64,000 nucleotides of DNA, taken from assembly GCF_918797525.1 (NCBI RefSeq), contig NZ_OU963893.1, positions 3,410,001 to 3,474,000 of the forward strand. The letters run 5' to 3'. Shown here piece after piece: positions 1-8,492 of this stretch; the stretch's first letter is position 1, and each line of letters starts with the position of its first letter. Position numbers and translations under genes: made by a program. Source of the stretch: an unidentified bacterial endosymbiont (lineage in GTDB: Bacteria; Pseudomonadota; Gammaproteobacteria; Enterobacterales; Enterobacteriaceae). The notes below the pieces were generated by a model. It was not told the DNA's origin. It was given only the letters and a program-made list of their open reading frames with translations, and ran no database searches.

Positions 1-1342
1 TACGGTTATAGCTTGGCGCACCAAAGCGTTCCGCCAGCTCATTGTAATGTTCCTGCGGGTTCTTACCGGTAACCGCGGTGATTTCCGCCGCCAGCAGGCA
101 CATAATGATGCCGTCTTTGTCGGTCGACCACGGCGTGCCGTCGAAGCGCAGGAAAGATGCCCCTGCGCTCTCTTCGCCGCCAAAACCAAAGCTGCCGTCA
201 TGCAGCCCGTCAACAAACCATTTGAACCCGACCGGGACTTCAACCAGCTTGCGGCCCAGCGCGTCGACCACACGGTCAATCATGGCCGAGGAGACCAGCG
301 TTTTACCGACAGCAACCTCTTTGCCCCACCGTGGACGATGCTGGAACAGGTAGTTAATAGCGACAGCCAGATAGTGGTTTGGGTTCATCAGCCCTGCCGG
401 GGTGACGATACCGTGGCGGTCGTAATCCGGATCGTTGGCGAACGCCAGGTCGAATGTGTCGCGCAGAGCCAGCAGGCCAGCCATCGCACATTCGGAAGAG
501 CAGTCCATACGGATTGCGCCGTCTTTATCCAGGTGCATAAAGCGGAACGTCTGATCCACGTGATCGTTCACAATGGTCAGATCCAGCTTGTAATGCTCGC
601 CAATACGCTTCCAGTATTCGATACCGGAACCGCCCAGCGGATCAACCCCCAGCTTGAGACCGGCTTTCTGAATCGCCGCCATATCGACGATATCCGCCAG
701 TCCTTCCACGAATGGCTGCACAAGATCGTGTTCCAGCACATGGCCTGACGCCATTGCCTCGTCAAATGAAATGCGCTTCACGCCTTTCAGGCCATCAGCC
801 AGCAGTGCGTTAGCGCGGTCTTCCACCACTTTGGTAACGTTGGTGTCTGCCGGGCCGCCGTTCGGTGGATTGTATTTGATCCCCCCGTCATCCGGCGGAT
901 TGTGGGAAGGCGTAATCACGATACCGTCCGCCAGCGCCCCGCCTTTTTTGTTGTGCACCAGAATTGCGTTAGAGACTGCAGGGGTGGGGGTGAAGCCGTT
1001 GTTCTCCTGAACGATCACGTCGACGCCGTTAGCCGCAAGGACTTCCAGCACGGAAATGAACGCCGGTTCAGATAACGCGTGTGTATCTTTTCCAACATAG
1101 CAGGGACCAGTGATGCCATTTTTGCCGCGCTCTTCCGCGATAGCCTGGGCAATGGCCAGAATGTGCGGTTCGTTAAAGCTTTGGCGAGCCGCACCACCGC
1201 GGTGGCCTGATGTACCAAACTTCACTGCGTGTTCTGCGTTGCCCACGACCGGTTTCAGCACGTAATACTGCGCGGTCAGTTGCGCGACGTTAATCAAATC
1301 GCTTTGTTGTGCAGGTTGGCCTGCACGGCTGTGATTTGCCAT
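1..1342 (-). CDS. pgm: Phosphoglucomutase, 3' end cut by window edge
   Basis: Interconverts glucose-1-phosphate and glucose-6-phosphate in the cytoplasm, linking glycogen, trehalose and UDP-glucose synthesis to glycolysis. About 447 N-terminal codons are present; the protein continues beyond base 1. The start reads [15 protein letters not shown], nearly identical to E. coli Pgm. The active-site phosphoserine loop TPSHNPP is visible around residue 146, followed by [15 protein letters not shown]. The start is an ATG at 1340-1342 preceded by a purine-rich ribosome site (AAGGACCAGGC). It lies 24 bp downstream of seqA on the same strand, so the two are probably cotranscribed as in E. coli. Identification is by direct recognition and secure. 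Confidence 0.97.
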   Translation of the reverse strand, partial: MANHSRAGQPAQQSDLINVAQLTAQYYVLKPVVGNAEHAVKFGTSGHRGGAARQSFNEPHILAIAQAIAEERGKNGITGPCYVGKDTHALSEPAFISVLEVLAANGVDVIVQENNGFTPTPAVSNAILVHNKKGGALADGIVITPSHNPPDDGGIKYNPPNGGPADTNVTKVVEDRANALLADGLKGVKRISFDEAMASGHVLEHDLVQPFVEGLADIVDMAAIQKAGLKLGVDPLGGSGIEYWKRIGEHYKLDLTIVNDHVDQTFRFMHLDKDGAIRMDCSSECAMAGLLALRDTFDLAFANDPDYDRHGIVTPAGLMNPNHYLAVAINYLFQHRPRWGKEVAVGKTLVSSAMIDRVVDALGRKLVEVPVGFKWFVDGLHDGSFGFGGEESAGASFLRFDGTPWSTDKDGIIMCLLAAEITAVTGKNPQEHYNELAERFGAPSYNR

Positions 1343-1366
1343 TGCCTGGTCCTTCTAATGCAAGGG

Positions 1367-1915
1367 TTAAATTGTACCGCAAACCTTATCAATCAATTCC
1401 GCCGGGAACTGCATCGACTGCATGATGTGTTCAACCATGCTGCGCTTGCGGTCCGTGTTGGTATTGGTGATGACCCAGTACGGCGTGCCAGGGAGATGTT
1501 TGGGCTTGGTTTGGTTGCCATTTTGTAACAGCGTCTGCTCATTACCCGCAAAATAGACGCGAGTACGACCATGCAGCGATTCGGTCGCTTCAGCAAACGC
1601 TTTGTTATCCAGTGAATAGAGTGTAGACAGCACCAGCATAAAACGGTTGACCGCTTTTTTCTGCTCTGCGTATTCATCAGAGAGCAGCAGCTCGCGCATC
1701 GCACGTACTTTATCTTTGACCTGGGCTACAGCAGGCTTTACGGGTGCGACAACGCTCGGTTGAGACGCGACATCTTTAGCGACAGGCGTCGCAGACTGTG
1801 AGGCGGCGGAAATTTTAAGCATGCGCCGTAAAATGTCGGACGCGCTCTCCCCAATATGCCGGGTATGGCTGGCAATAAACTGATAGAGCTCGTCATCAAC
1901 TTCGATTGTTTTCAT
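1367..1915 (-). CDS. seqA: SeqA, negative modulator of replication initiation
   Basis: Binds hemimethylated GATC sites and sequesters oriC after initiation, limiting re-initiation and organising new DNA behind the fork. The 182-residue protein (E. coli 181) starts MKTIEVDDELYQFIASHT, the N-terminal oligomerisation domain. A flexible Ala/Pro/Val linker (about residues 40-65) follows, then the C-terminal DNA-binding domain with the NTNTDRKR segment known to contact hemimethylated GATC. An upstream in-frame start at 1948 would add 11 residues not found in the family, so the ATG at 1915 is chosen. It is divergent from ybfF and followed after 24 bp by pgm. Confidence 0.97.
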   Translation of the reverse strand: MKTIEVDDELYQFIASHTRHIGESASDILRRMLKISAASQSATPVAKDVASQPSVVAPVKPAVAQVKDKVRAMRELLLSDEYAEQKKAVNRFMLVLSTLYSLDNKAFAEATESLHGRTRVYFAGNEQTLLQNGNQTKPKHLPGTPYWVITNTNTDRKRSMVEHIMQSMQFPAELIDKVCGTI

Positions 1916-2098
1916 CTTAATCCAGTGCGATATCTTATCTGAATACAAGTCGTTGAGATTATAAGGTCAAATCTCAACAGCGGATAGCGTCAAGCCGGGT
2001 TGGCGGCAAAAGTCAGAATAAACTGGATCCTTGCCCCCGGGCGGCAGAATGGTCAACATGATACCTTAACCTGACATACGTAAAAAAAGAACTTTGCC

Positions 2099-2872
2099 AT
2101 GAAATTGAATACCCGAGCGCAATCTGCACAATCGCTGAACAATAATTCTCCCATCATACTGGTTCACGGGCTCTTTGGCAGCCTTGATAACCTGGGGGTG
2201 TTGGCGCGCGATCTGGTTACCGATCACGATATTTTGCAGGTTGATATGCGAAATCACGGTCTTTCCGGCCGTTCAGAGGAGATGACCTATGCGGCAATGG
2301 CGCAGGATCTGCTGGATACGCTGGATGCTAACGGCCTGCAAAAGGTCACACTGATTGGCCATTCGATGGGCGGCAAAGCGGTAATGGCGCTGACCGCAGT
2401 TGCGCCGGAGCGTATTGATGGTCTGGTCGTGATTGACGTAGCACCCGTGGATTACGCCGTACGCCGTCACGACGAAATTTTTACGGCCATTAATGCGGTC
2501 ACCGAAGCGGGCGTCTCTACCCGCCAGCAGGCTGCAGCCATTATGCGTGAGCATTTAAGTGAAGAAGGCGTGGTACAGTTTCTGCTAAAGTCCTTCGTCG
2601 ACGGCCAGTGGCGCTTTAACGTTCCGGCGCTGTGGGATCAGTATTCACACATTGTTGGCTGGACGCCCCTGCCTGCGTGGCAGCACCCGACCCTCTTTAT
2701 TCGTGGCGGCAACTCGCCTTACGTCACTGACGCCTGTCGCGACACCTTGCTGGCACAATTTCCACAGGCGCGCACGCACGTCATTGCCGGGGCCGGGCAC
2801 TGGGTTCACGCGGAAAAACCTGACGCCGTATTGCGGGCTCTCCGTCGCTATCTCGCTGACAGGACAAATTGA
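2099..2872 (+). CDS. ybfF: YbfF, alpha/beta-hydrolase esterase
   Basis: A 257-residue cytoplasmic alpha/beta-hydrolase. E. coli YbfF hydrolyses short-chain and some acyl-CoA esters in vitro; its physiological substrate is not settled. The oxyanion region HGLFGS lies at 23-28, the nucleophile elbow GHSMGG places the catalytic serine at residue 89, and the catalytic histidine is in AGAGHWVHAEKP near the C-terminus. The length and the first residues MKLNTRAQ match the E. coli protein (254 aa). It is divergent from seqA, and an inverted repeat follows the stop. Confidence 0.95.
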   Translation: MKLNTRAQSAQSLNNNSPIILVHGLFGSLDNLGVLARDLVTDHDILQVDMRNHGLSGRSEEMTYAAMAQDLLDTLDANGLQKVTLIGHSMGGKAVMALTAVAPERIDGLVVIDVAPVDYAVRRHDEIFTAINAVTEAGVSTRQQAAAIMREHLSEEGVVQFLLKSFVDGQWRFNVPALWDQYSHIVGWTPLPAWQHPTLFIRGGNSPYVTDACRDTLLAQFPQARTHVIAGAGHWVHAEKPDAVLRALRRYLADRTN

Positions 2873-2891
2873 CTAAAAAGGCAGCGACTGG

Positions 2892-2919
2892 ATGGTTGCG
2901 GGCTTCCAGTCGTTGGCGT
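2892..2919 (+). terminator. Inverted repeat after ybfF
   Basis: CGACTGGA and TCCAGTCG form 8-bp arms around a 12-base loop just after the ybfF stop. A short T-run (GTCGTTTTCC) follows only after a gap, so this is at best a weak intrinsic terminator; it may instead be a structured spacer between ybfF and ybfE. Confidence 0.4.
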
Positions 2920-3000
2920 GTCGTTTTCCCTGATGTATGATGGCGCGCTTATCGCCCGGGCATTAGCAGGGCGGCGTGTTTCCCCCGAAGTCTCATAATC

Positions 3001-3288
3001 ATGGCCAAAGAACAAACGGACCGTACGACACTAGATCTGTTCGCGAATGAGCGTCGACCGGGACGACCGAAAACGAATCCGCTTTCGCGCGATGAACAGC
3101 TGCGTATTAATAAACGCAACCAGCTTAAACGCGATAAAACTCGTGGGCTTAAGCGTGTCGAACTGAAGCTCAACGCTGACGCCGTCGATGCGCTTAACGA
3201 GCTGGCTGATGCGCGCAGTATTAGCCGCAGCGAACTGATTGAAGAGATGTTGATTGCCCAACTTGAGACGCTACGCGGCAAGGTATAA
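3001..3288 (+). CDS. ybfE: YbfE, small ribbon-helix-helix/CopB-like protein
   Basis: A 95-residue, strongly basic protein (MAKEQTDRTTLDLF...). The C-terminal part reads KRVELKLNADAVDALNELADARSISRSELIEEMLIAQ, shown here in pieces: a beta strand (RVELKLN) followed by two helices (DAVDALNELA and SRSELIEEMLI). This is the layout of a ribbon-helix-helix DNA-binding domain. The E. coli homologue is annotated as a LexA-regulated CopB-family protein of unknown role. No good LexA box (CTGT-N8-ACAG) is visible in the 128 bp upstream. The function remains a guess; the gene itself is well supported by position and conservation. Confidence 0.9.
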   Translation: MAKEQTDRTTLDLFANERRPGRPKTNPLSRDEQLRINKRNQLKRDKTRGLKRVELKLNADAVDALNELADARSISRSELIEEMLIAQLETLRGKV

Positions 3289-3443
3289 GTCTTTAAAGCC
3301 TCTTAATCACGCTTTTCATGTAGCACAGAGTGCAGTCCTGCGTGATTGCTGTTTCCGCAGGGTTGTCTGATCTGCTACTATTGCCCTTATCCGTGGACAA
3401 ATCGCGCCACCATACTATTACGTTTCAAGAGGTTATTTTACTC

Positions 3444-3974
3444 ATGGCAATCATCGGCATTTTCTTCGGCAGTGATACCGGCAATACCGAAAATATCGCA
3501 AAAAACATTCAAAAATTGCTCGGTAAAGACGTTGCCGATGTGCACGACATCGCCAAGAGCAGCAAAGACGATCTCGAAGGCTATGACATTCTGCTGCTGG
3601 GCATCCCGACCTGGTACTATGGTGAAGCCCAGTGTGACTGGGATGATTTCTTCCCGACCCTGGAAGAAGTGGACTTCAACGGTAAGCTGGTCGCGCTGTT
3701 TGGCTGTGGCGACCAGGAAGATTATGCAGAGTACTTCTGTGATGCACTCGGCACCATTCGCGATATCATTGAGCCGCGCGGCGCGGCGATTGTCGGCCAC
3801 TGGCCAACGGCTGGATATCACTTCGAAGCCTCTAAAGGCCTGGCGGATGACGATCACTTCGTTGGCCTGGCTATCGACGAAGACCGCCAGCCGGAATTGA
3901 CCGCTGAGCGTGTTGAAAAATGGGTTAAGCAGGTACGCGAAGAGCTGAACCTGGATGAGATCCTAAGCGCTTGA
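3444..3974 (+). CDS. fldA: Flavodoxin 1
   Basis: Low-potential FMN electron carrier of the cytoplasm, required for activating pyruvate-formate lyase, methionine synthase (MetH), IspG/IspH and biotin synthase. The 176 residues match E. coli FldA exactly in length. The FMN phosphate loop SDTGNTE is at residues 10-16, the aromatic isoalloxazine stack is in [12 protein letters not shown] (Trp57), and [12 protein letters not shown] supplies the second flavin-contacting loop. The ATG at 3444 follows an AGAGG ribosome site; a longer reading from 3330 adds unrelated residues and is rejected. It lies upstream of uof-fur, and readthrough into fur is known in E. coli. Confidence 0.98.
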   Translation: MAIIGIFFGSDTGNTENIAKNIQKLLGKDVADVHDIAKSSKDDLEGYDILLLGIPTWYYGEAQCDWDDFFPTLEEVDFNGKLVALFGCGDQEDYAEYFCDALGTIRDIIEPRGAAIVGHWPTAGYHFEASKGLADDDHFVGLAIDEDRQPELTAERVEKWVKQVREELNLDEILSA

Positions 3975-4185
3975 TTTCCCTGCGGCGCAGCTCCGGTTGC
4001 GCCCGTTTGCCAGGTAAAACCGATTAAATTAATTGCTACAAACTTTTAACTTTTTCGTTCAGACCTGTACAATATCCCCCTGATAAAAGTGGGTGCCATC
4101 GAGCAAGTTTGTTGGTGATGCCACGTTTTTATAAGCATACTTTGCTTGAGACTTGCAGTTTTCATCTAGCCATGGCAGTTCTATA

Positions 4186-4272
4186 ATGAGACGCATTATC
4201 CCAAGTGCATTTTCTGTCACTTCATCTGTAGAAGTGAATCGTTTAGCAACAGGACAGATTCCGCATGACTGA
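4186..4272 (+). CDS. uof: Uof, 28-residue leader peptide overlapping fur
   Basis: A 28-codon frame translating to MRRIIPSAFSVTSSVEVNRL and then ATGQIPHD, ending at the TGA of 4270-4272. It overlaps the fur start (ATG at 4265) by 8 bases. This matches E. coli uof in length and position. There, uof is translated and coupled to fur, and the sRNA RyhB pairs at uof to lower Fur synthesis indirectly. Conservation of the exact 28-codon frame and overlap supports a conserved function. Too short for automatic callers. Confidence 0.88.
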   Translation: MRRIIPSAFSVTSSVEVNRLATGQIPHD

Positions 4273-4711
4273 CAACAACACCGCATTAAAGAAAGCTGGC
4301 CTGAAAGTAACACTTCCTCGGTTGAAAATCCTTGAAGTGCTTCAGGGGCCAGACAATCACCATGTCAGTGCGGAAGACCTTTACAAACGTCTTATCGACA
4401 TGGGCGAAGAGATTGGACTGGCAACTGTCTATCGCGTTCTAAACCAGTTTGATGACGCGGGCATTGTTACCCGCCATAATTTCGAAGGCGGTAAATCTGT
4501 TTTCGAACTGACTCAGCAGCACCACCACGATCACCTGATTTGCCTGGACTGTGGCAAGGTCATTGAATTCAGCGATGATTCCATTGAATCACGCCAGCGT
4601 GAAATCGCTGCACGTCATGGCATCCGCCTGACCAACCACAGCCTGTACCTGTACGGCCACTGTGCAGAAGGCGATTGCCGCGAAGACGACCACGCGCACA
4701 ACGCGAAATAA
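4265..4711 (+). CDS. fur: Ferric uptake regulator Fur
   Basis: Fe(II)-dependent dimeric repressor of iron acquisition genes, and indirect activator through RyhB. It has 148 residues as in E. coli. The N-terminal winged helix (1-83) contains the recognition region IGLATVYRVLNQF. The regulatory and structural metal sites include HHHDHLICLDCGKV (His87/89/90, Cys93/96) and the C-terminal histidine- and cysteine-rich tail GHCAEGDCREDDH. The start overlaps uof, so translation is probably coupled. A T-tract hairpin follows at 4730. Confidence 0.98.
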   Translation: MTDNNTALKKAGLKVTLPRLKILEVLQGPDNHHVSAEDLYKRLIDMGEEIGLATVYRVLNQFDDAGIVTRHNFEGGKSVFELTQQHHHDHLICLDCGKVIEFSDDSIESRQREIAARHGIRLTNHSLYLYGHCAEGDCREDDHAHNAK

Positions 4712-4729
4712 GTTCGTGTTTATACTCTG

Positions 4730-4757
4730 AGCCAGCCGTGAGGTTGGCTTTTTTTTG
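4730..4757 (+). terminator. Terminator of fur
   Basis: AGCCA and TGGCT arms (4730-4734 and 4745-4749 region) flank a short loop, followed by a run of eight or more T. This has the form of a rho-independent terminator just after the fur stop. Confidence 0.75.
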
Positions 4758-4773
4758 CCTGTCTTCAGGCGAG

Positions 4774-4804
4774 AAAAAAGCCCGGTGGCACAACGCCACC
4801 GGGC
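4774..4804 (-). terminator. Terminator of chiP
   Basis: A perfect inverted repeat, GCCCGGTGGC and GCCACCGGGC (4780-4789 and 4795-4804). On the minus strand it is followed by TTTTTT, giving a strong intrinsic terminator immediately 3' of chiP. Confidence 0.85.
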
Positions 4805-4826
4805 GCAATCACAACCCTCGGGTTCA

Positions 4827-6224
4827 TCAGAAAATGGTGAATGGCGCGATAACCATGAATTTCACGTCACGTTCATCCTGGAAGATGTTGCCGTAGCCGC
4901 CCGCATAGCTCGGGATGTCGGAATGGTTGTCGTACTGGGTGAAGTGCAGCTTGAACATTGTGCCTTTCGCTCGGCCATCCTGCAGGGTGTAAACAGCATC
5001 CAGACTGTATGCGGACTCTTTCAAACGATAGTTTGGATCGTAGTACGCATCCGGCGTCGCCATATCACCCGGTTTCGCATCCCAGGCGTAAACGTAAGAG
5101 GCACCCACTGCAAAGCCCGGCAGATTCCAGTTTTTCAGGTCATACATCGTGCCGAAGAAGAGCGCTTTTTCGCCGTCGGCGTTGAAGTCAGAACGGTTAT
5201 CCCACCAGATATCCAGACGACCGTTTGAGGAGGCGTAGGTTGGCGTCATACGCTGCAGGAAGTAACCCTGCTGCCCTTCGGCCTTCACCCATGTTCCTTC
5301 CAGACGCAGGTCAACCTGGCCGACTTTATAGCCGAAGGTCAGCGCCTGCAACCATGCGGTGCCGTTATAAATATCATTTACGCCACCGTCACTCACCTTG
5401 TCGCGCGTACCGTAGAACTGGTAGCTGGTACTCAACGGGCTACCCGCAATATCGAATTTGTAGCTGGCTTTTGCAAAGTACTGATCAATATAGCCCTCAG
5501 CCTGACCAAACGCCGCTTCAAGCAGTAGATCGTTTTTAAAATCGTACTTCGCGCCTAACGAATGCAGGTATTCCACCTTCGTTTTTTGATCGTTCTGGTA
5601 GAAGTTGTCCATTTCGATATGCCACGGCGCTTTGTACTCGTCGGTCCACATATAGGAGAAGCTCAACGCACCTGCAGCACCGTAGTCAAAATTGGCCCCC
5701 GCTTCCGCCCCCTTATAGGTACCAGGCATAAAGCTCCAGTGTGGCGCTAACAACGTTTGACCGGTTGGCTGAATATAACCCGCGCGCGCCCATACCGGGC
5801 CGTATTTGAATTTCGCCGCGGCCTTATACAGGCTGACACCGCTTTTATCTCCGGACCAGTCTTCTTTATAGGCTTTATTACTGGAGGAGAATGCAATTTC
5901 GTTTGGGTGTCCGCTGTCGCCGTTTTCCGCCATTTCGATTGCCGTAAATGCGGCAATATCCAGACCGAACATATCCGCGGCATAACCAGACTGGAAATCC
6001 AGGTTGGCGTTCCAGGTGGAATGAGAAAGGTTGGTTTTATATTTGTTATCGGTAACGTCTTTACGGTCACGTTCACGTTGCCAATAATAAATACCGCCCG
6101 TGAGGGTAGAATCATCGATGAAGCCTTCAGCCTTTACCTCTGGTGCAGCCATCAGGCCCGACATCGCTGTCACACCGGCTATAGCCAGCGCCAGCGCACT
6201 ACGTTTGCCACTGAACGTACGCAT
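4827..6224 (-). CDS. chiP: Chitoporin ChiP (OprD-family outer membrane channel)
   Basis: Outer-membrane channel for chitobiose and longer chitooligosaccharides. The 465-residue precursor has a signal peptide ([17 protein letters not shown]..., cleavage after APEVKA near residue 32), then alternating amphipathic beta strands rich in aromatic residues, ending in Phe as expected for a beta-barrel. Overall it matches E. coli ChiP (YbfM). The 5' leader carries an almost ideal ChiX pairing site overlapping the ribosome binding site, and NagC and CRP-like sites lie further upstream, so the gene belongs to the amino-sugar regulon with nagE/nagB. Unlike E. coli, the lipoprotein gene chiQ is not found downstream: the chiP terminator directly abuts the fur terminator. 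Confidence 0.95.
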   Translation of the reverse strand: MRTFSGKRSALALAIAGVTAMSGLMAAPEVKAEGFIDDSTLTGGIYYWQRERDRKDVTDNKYKTNLSHSTWNANLDFQSGYAADMFGLDIAAFTAIEMAENGDSGHPNEIAFSSSNKAYKEDWSGDKSGVSLYKAAAKFKYGPVWARAGYIQPTGQTLLAPHWSFMPGTYKGAEAGANFDYGAAGALSFSYMWTDEYKAPWHIEMDNFYQNDQKTKVEYLHSLGAKYDFKNDLLLEAAFGQAEGYIDQYFAKASYKFDIAGSPLSTSYQFYGTRDKVSDGGVNDIYNGTAWLQALTFGYKVGQVDLRLEGTWVKAEGQQGYFLQRMTPTYASSNGRLDIWWDNRSDFNADGEKALFFGTMYDLKNWNLPGFAVGASYVYAWDAKPGDMATPDAYYDPNYRLKESAYSLDAVYTLQDGRAKGTMFKLHFTQYDNHSDIPSYAGGYGNIFQDERDVKFMVIAPFTIF

Positions 6225-6229
6225 AGATT

Positions 6230-6243
6230 ATTCCTCTTTGACG
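6230..6243 (-). promoter_or_regulatory. ChiX sRNA pairing site / chiP ribosome binding site
   Basis: On the mRNA strand this reads CGUCAAAGAGGAAU, just before the chiP start. It is complementary to the ChiX (MicM) seed UUCCUCUUUGACG as remembered from E. coli and Salmonella. It contains the Shine-Dalgarno AGAGGA, so pairing would block ribosome loading, as established for chiP in those species. chiX itself is not in this window. Confidence 0.8.
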
Positions 6244-6330
6244 AATTCAAGCGCCTTAAACGGCGAAAATATAAAAGACCTGATGGTCAGAGGTAGTTCG
6301 AATACCCGCAAAATAACTACCGCCTTTAGG

Positions 6331-6354
6331 TTATTTTTCGCGACGCGAATTATC
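6331..6354. promoter_or_regulatory. NagC operator upstream of chiP
   Basis: TTATTTTTCGCGACGCGAAT with flanking TATC contains the palindrome TTCGCG-A-CGCGAA within A/T-rich arms, the form of high-affinity NagC sites. It lies about 110 bp upstream of the chiP start. NagC repression of chiP is known in E. coli. Confidence 0.75.
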
Positions 6355-6383
6355 AATGCTTTTTAGCGAGTAAACATCAGGAT

Positions 6384-6399
6384 TATGACGAAGTGCACA
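6384..6399 (-). promoter_or_regulatory. Candidate CRP site upstream of chiP
   Basis: On the minus strand TGTGC-ACTTCG-TCATA matches the CRP consensus TGTGA-N6-TCACA at 8 of 10 half-site positions, about 160-175 bp upstream of the chiP start and near the NagC operator. The remainder of the 446-bp gap between chiP and glnS is A/T-rich, with only the glnS terminator otherwise recognised. Confidence 0.5.
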
Positions 6400-6614
6400 T
6401 AATTGGTAGCGCTTTGTAACACTTGCAGCAATACAAGCGTTTACAGGGACTAATGGCTATTTTAAGGAAAATTCAGCAGATAAGAATGCTGAATTATTGG
6501 CAAGATGTCTTTCGCTGAATGCGCAAACTTTTTTCGTATGAAATAAGTAGCACCACATTGACCAGCACTCCCTGAAAACTTTATTTATGCCGTCCGCTAA
6601 TGGCATGATCGTTA

Positions 6615-6644
6615 AATAAAAAAACGCCGCTCTGTGCGACGTTT
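6615..6644 (-). terminator. Terminator of glnS
   Basis: On the minus strand AAACGTCGC-ACAGA-GCGGCGTTT (one mismatch in the stem) is followed by a T-run. It lies just downstream of the glnS stop at 6671 and has the form of an intrinsic terminator. Confidence 0.75.
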
Positions 6645-6670
6645 GTTTCTCATTGACCCGTCCGGGAGTA

Positions 6671-8338
6671 TTATTCGCCGATCTTAGCCCAGGTATCACG
6701 CAGGCCCACGGTACGGTTAAACACGGGTTTTTCAGCAGTACTGTAACGGCTGTCCAGACAGAAGTAACCTTCACGCTCAAACTGGAAAGCTTTACCGGCT
6801 TCAGCCGCTTGCAAAGACGGCTCAGCGAAACCCTGCCTGATAACCAGTGATTCCGGGTTAATGGTCGCCAGGAAATCATCCGCCGCGCCAGGGTTAGGCA
6901 CGCTGAACAGACGGTCGTACAGGCGAATTTCTACCGGCAGCGCGTGCGTTGCGCTCACCCAGTGGATCACGCCTTTCACTTTACGTCCATCTGCGGGATC
7001 TTTGCTGAGGGTCTCTGCATCGTAGGAACAGAAGATGGTAACGATATGACCTTCTGCATCTTTCTCAACGCGCTCAGCTTTAATCACATAGGCGTTACGC
7101 AGACGCACTTCTTTTCCCAGCACCAATCGCTTGTACTGTTTGTTCGCTTCTTCGCGAAAATCTGCACGGTCGATCCAGATCTCAGCGCTGAATGGCACCT
7201 CACGGCTCCCCATTTCCGGCTTGCTCGGATGGTTAGGCATGGTCACCCGTTCACTCTCGCCCTGCGGGTAGTTCTCAATAATCAGCTTCACCGGGTCGAT
7301 GACGGCCATCGCGCGCGGCGCGTTTTCGTTCAGATCTTCACGAATACAGGATTCCAGTGAAGCAATCTCAATGGTGTTGTCCTGTTTGGTGACGCCGATG
7401 CGCTTACAGAACTCACGAATAGACGCAGAGGTATAGCCACGGCGACGCAGACCAGAGATGGTCGGCATACGCGGATCGTCCCAGCCTTCAACGTGTTTAT
7501 CGGTCACCAGCAGGTTCAGCTTACGCTTGGACATCACCGTGTATTCCAGATTCAGACGAGAGAACTCGTACTGACGCGGATGCACAGGAATGGTGATGTT
7601 ATCCAGCACCCAGTCGTACAGACGACGGTTGTCCTGGAACTCCAGCGTACACAGGGAGTGCGTAATACCTTCCAGCGCATCGCTGATGCAGTGGGTGAAG
7701 TCGTACATCGGGTAGATGCACCACTTATTGCCGGTCTGGTGGTGATCGGCGAACTTAATACGGTACAGAACCGGATCGCGCATCACGATGAACGCAGAGG
7801 CCATATCGATTTTGGCACGCAGGCACGCTTTGCCTTCTTCGAAGCCACCGGCGCGCATTTTTTCAAACAGCGCCAGGTTCTCTTCTACGCTGCGATCGCG
7901 GTACGGGCTATTTTTACCCGGCGCGGTCAACGAGCCGCGGTATTCACGAATTTCGTCCGCTGACAGTTCATCAACATACGCCAGACCTTTGTTGATAAGC
8001 TCAACCGCATAGGCGTACAGCTGATCAAAATAGTCAGAGGAGTAGCAGATATCACCCGACCAGTTGAAGCCCAGCCATTGTACGTCGTTCTTGATGGACT
8101 CAACGTATTCGATGTCTTCTTTTACGGGGTTGGTGTCATCGAAACGCAGATTACACTGCCCCTGATAGTCCAGGGCAATGCCAAAGTTCAGGCAGATCGA
8201 TTTCGCATGCCCGATATGCAGGTAGCCGTTCGGCTCCGGCGGGAAGCGGGTATGAACTGTGGTGTGCTTACCACTGGCCAGATCTTCATCGATGATCTGA
8301 CGAATAAAGTTACTCGGGCGGGCTTCTGCCTCACTCAT
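6671..8338 (-). CDS. glnS: Glutaminyl-tRNA synthetase
   Basis: Class I aminoacyl-tRNA synthetase charging tRNA-Gln directly; 555 residues (E. coli 554). The N-terminal Rossmann fold has the HIGH-type motif in [15 protein letters not shown] around residues 34-48 and the KMSKS equivalent VMSKRKL in the middle; the C-terminal beta-barrels recognise the anticodon. The start [11 protein letters not shown] matches E. coli; an upstream start adding 22 residues is rejected. Four tRNA-Gln substrates of this enzyme are encoded about 14 kb away at 21.9-22.4 kb. Confidence 0.98.
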   Translation of the reverse strand: MSEAEARPSNFIRQIIDEDLASGKHTTVHTRFPPEPNGYLHIGHAKSICLNFGIALDYQGQCNLRFDDTNPVKEDIEYVESIKNDVQWLGFNWSGDICYSSDYFDQLYAYAVELINKGLAYVDELSADEIREYRGSLTAPGKNSPYRDRSVEENLALFEKMRAGGFEEGKACLRAKIDMASAFIVMRDPVLYRIKFADHHQTGNKWCIYPMYDFTHCISDALEGITHSLCTLEFQDNRRLYDWVLDNITIPVHPRQYEFSRLNLEYTVMSKRKLNLLVTDKHVEGWDDPRMPTISGLRRRGYTSASIREFCKRIGVTKQDNTIEIASLESCIREDLNENAPRAMAVIDPVKLIIENYPQGESERVTMPNHPSKPEMGSREVPFSAEIWIDRADFREEANKQYKRLVLGKEVRLRNAYVIKAERVEKDAEGHIVTIFCSYDAETLSKDPADGRKVKGVIHWVSATHALPVEIRLYDRLFSVPNPGAADDFLATINPESLVIRQGFAEPSLQAAEAGKAFQFEREGYFCLDSRYSTAEKPVFNRTVGLRDTWAKIGE

Positions 8339-8438
8339 CGTGGATTCCTCAAAGCGTAACAACGTATAACGGCATATGATCTTATAAGCAGGACGAAGAG
8401 ACAACCCTTATATAACGGAAAAAGCGTTACTCATAAAA

Positions 8439-8466
8439 AAGCGGCGGAGGTTCTCCCCCGCCGCTT
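8439..8466 (-). terminator. Terminator of nagE
   Basis: AAGCGGCGG (8439-8447) and CCGCCGCTT (8458-8466) form a 9-bp GC-rich stem. On the minus strand it runs into a T6 tract, giving a strong intrinsic terminator just after nagE. Confidence 0.85.
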
Positions 8467-8492
8467 AAGGCATGAACTCAACTCAGGAGCGA

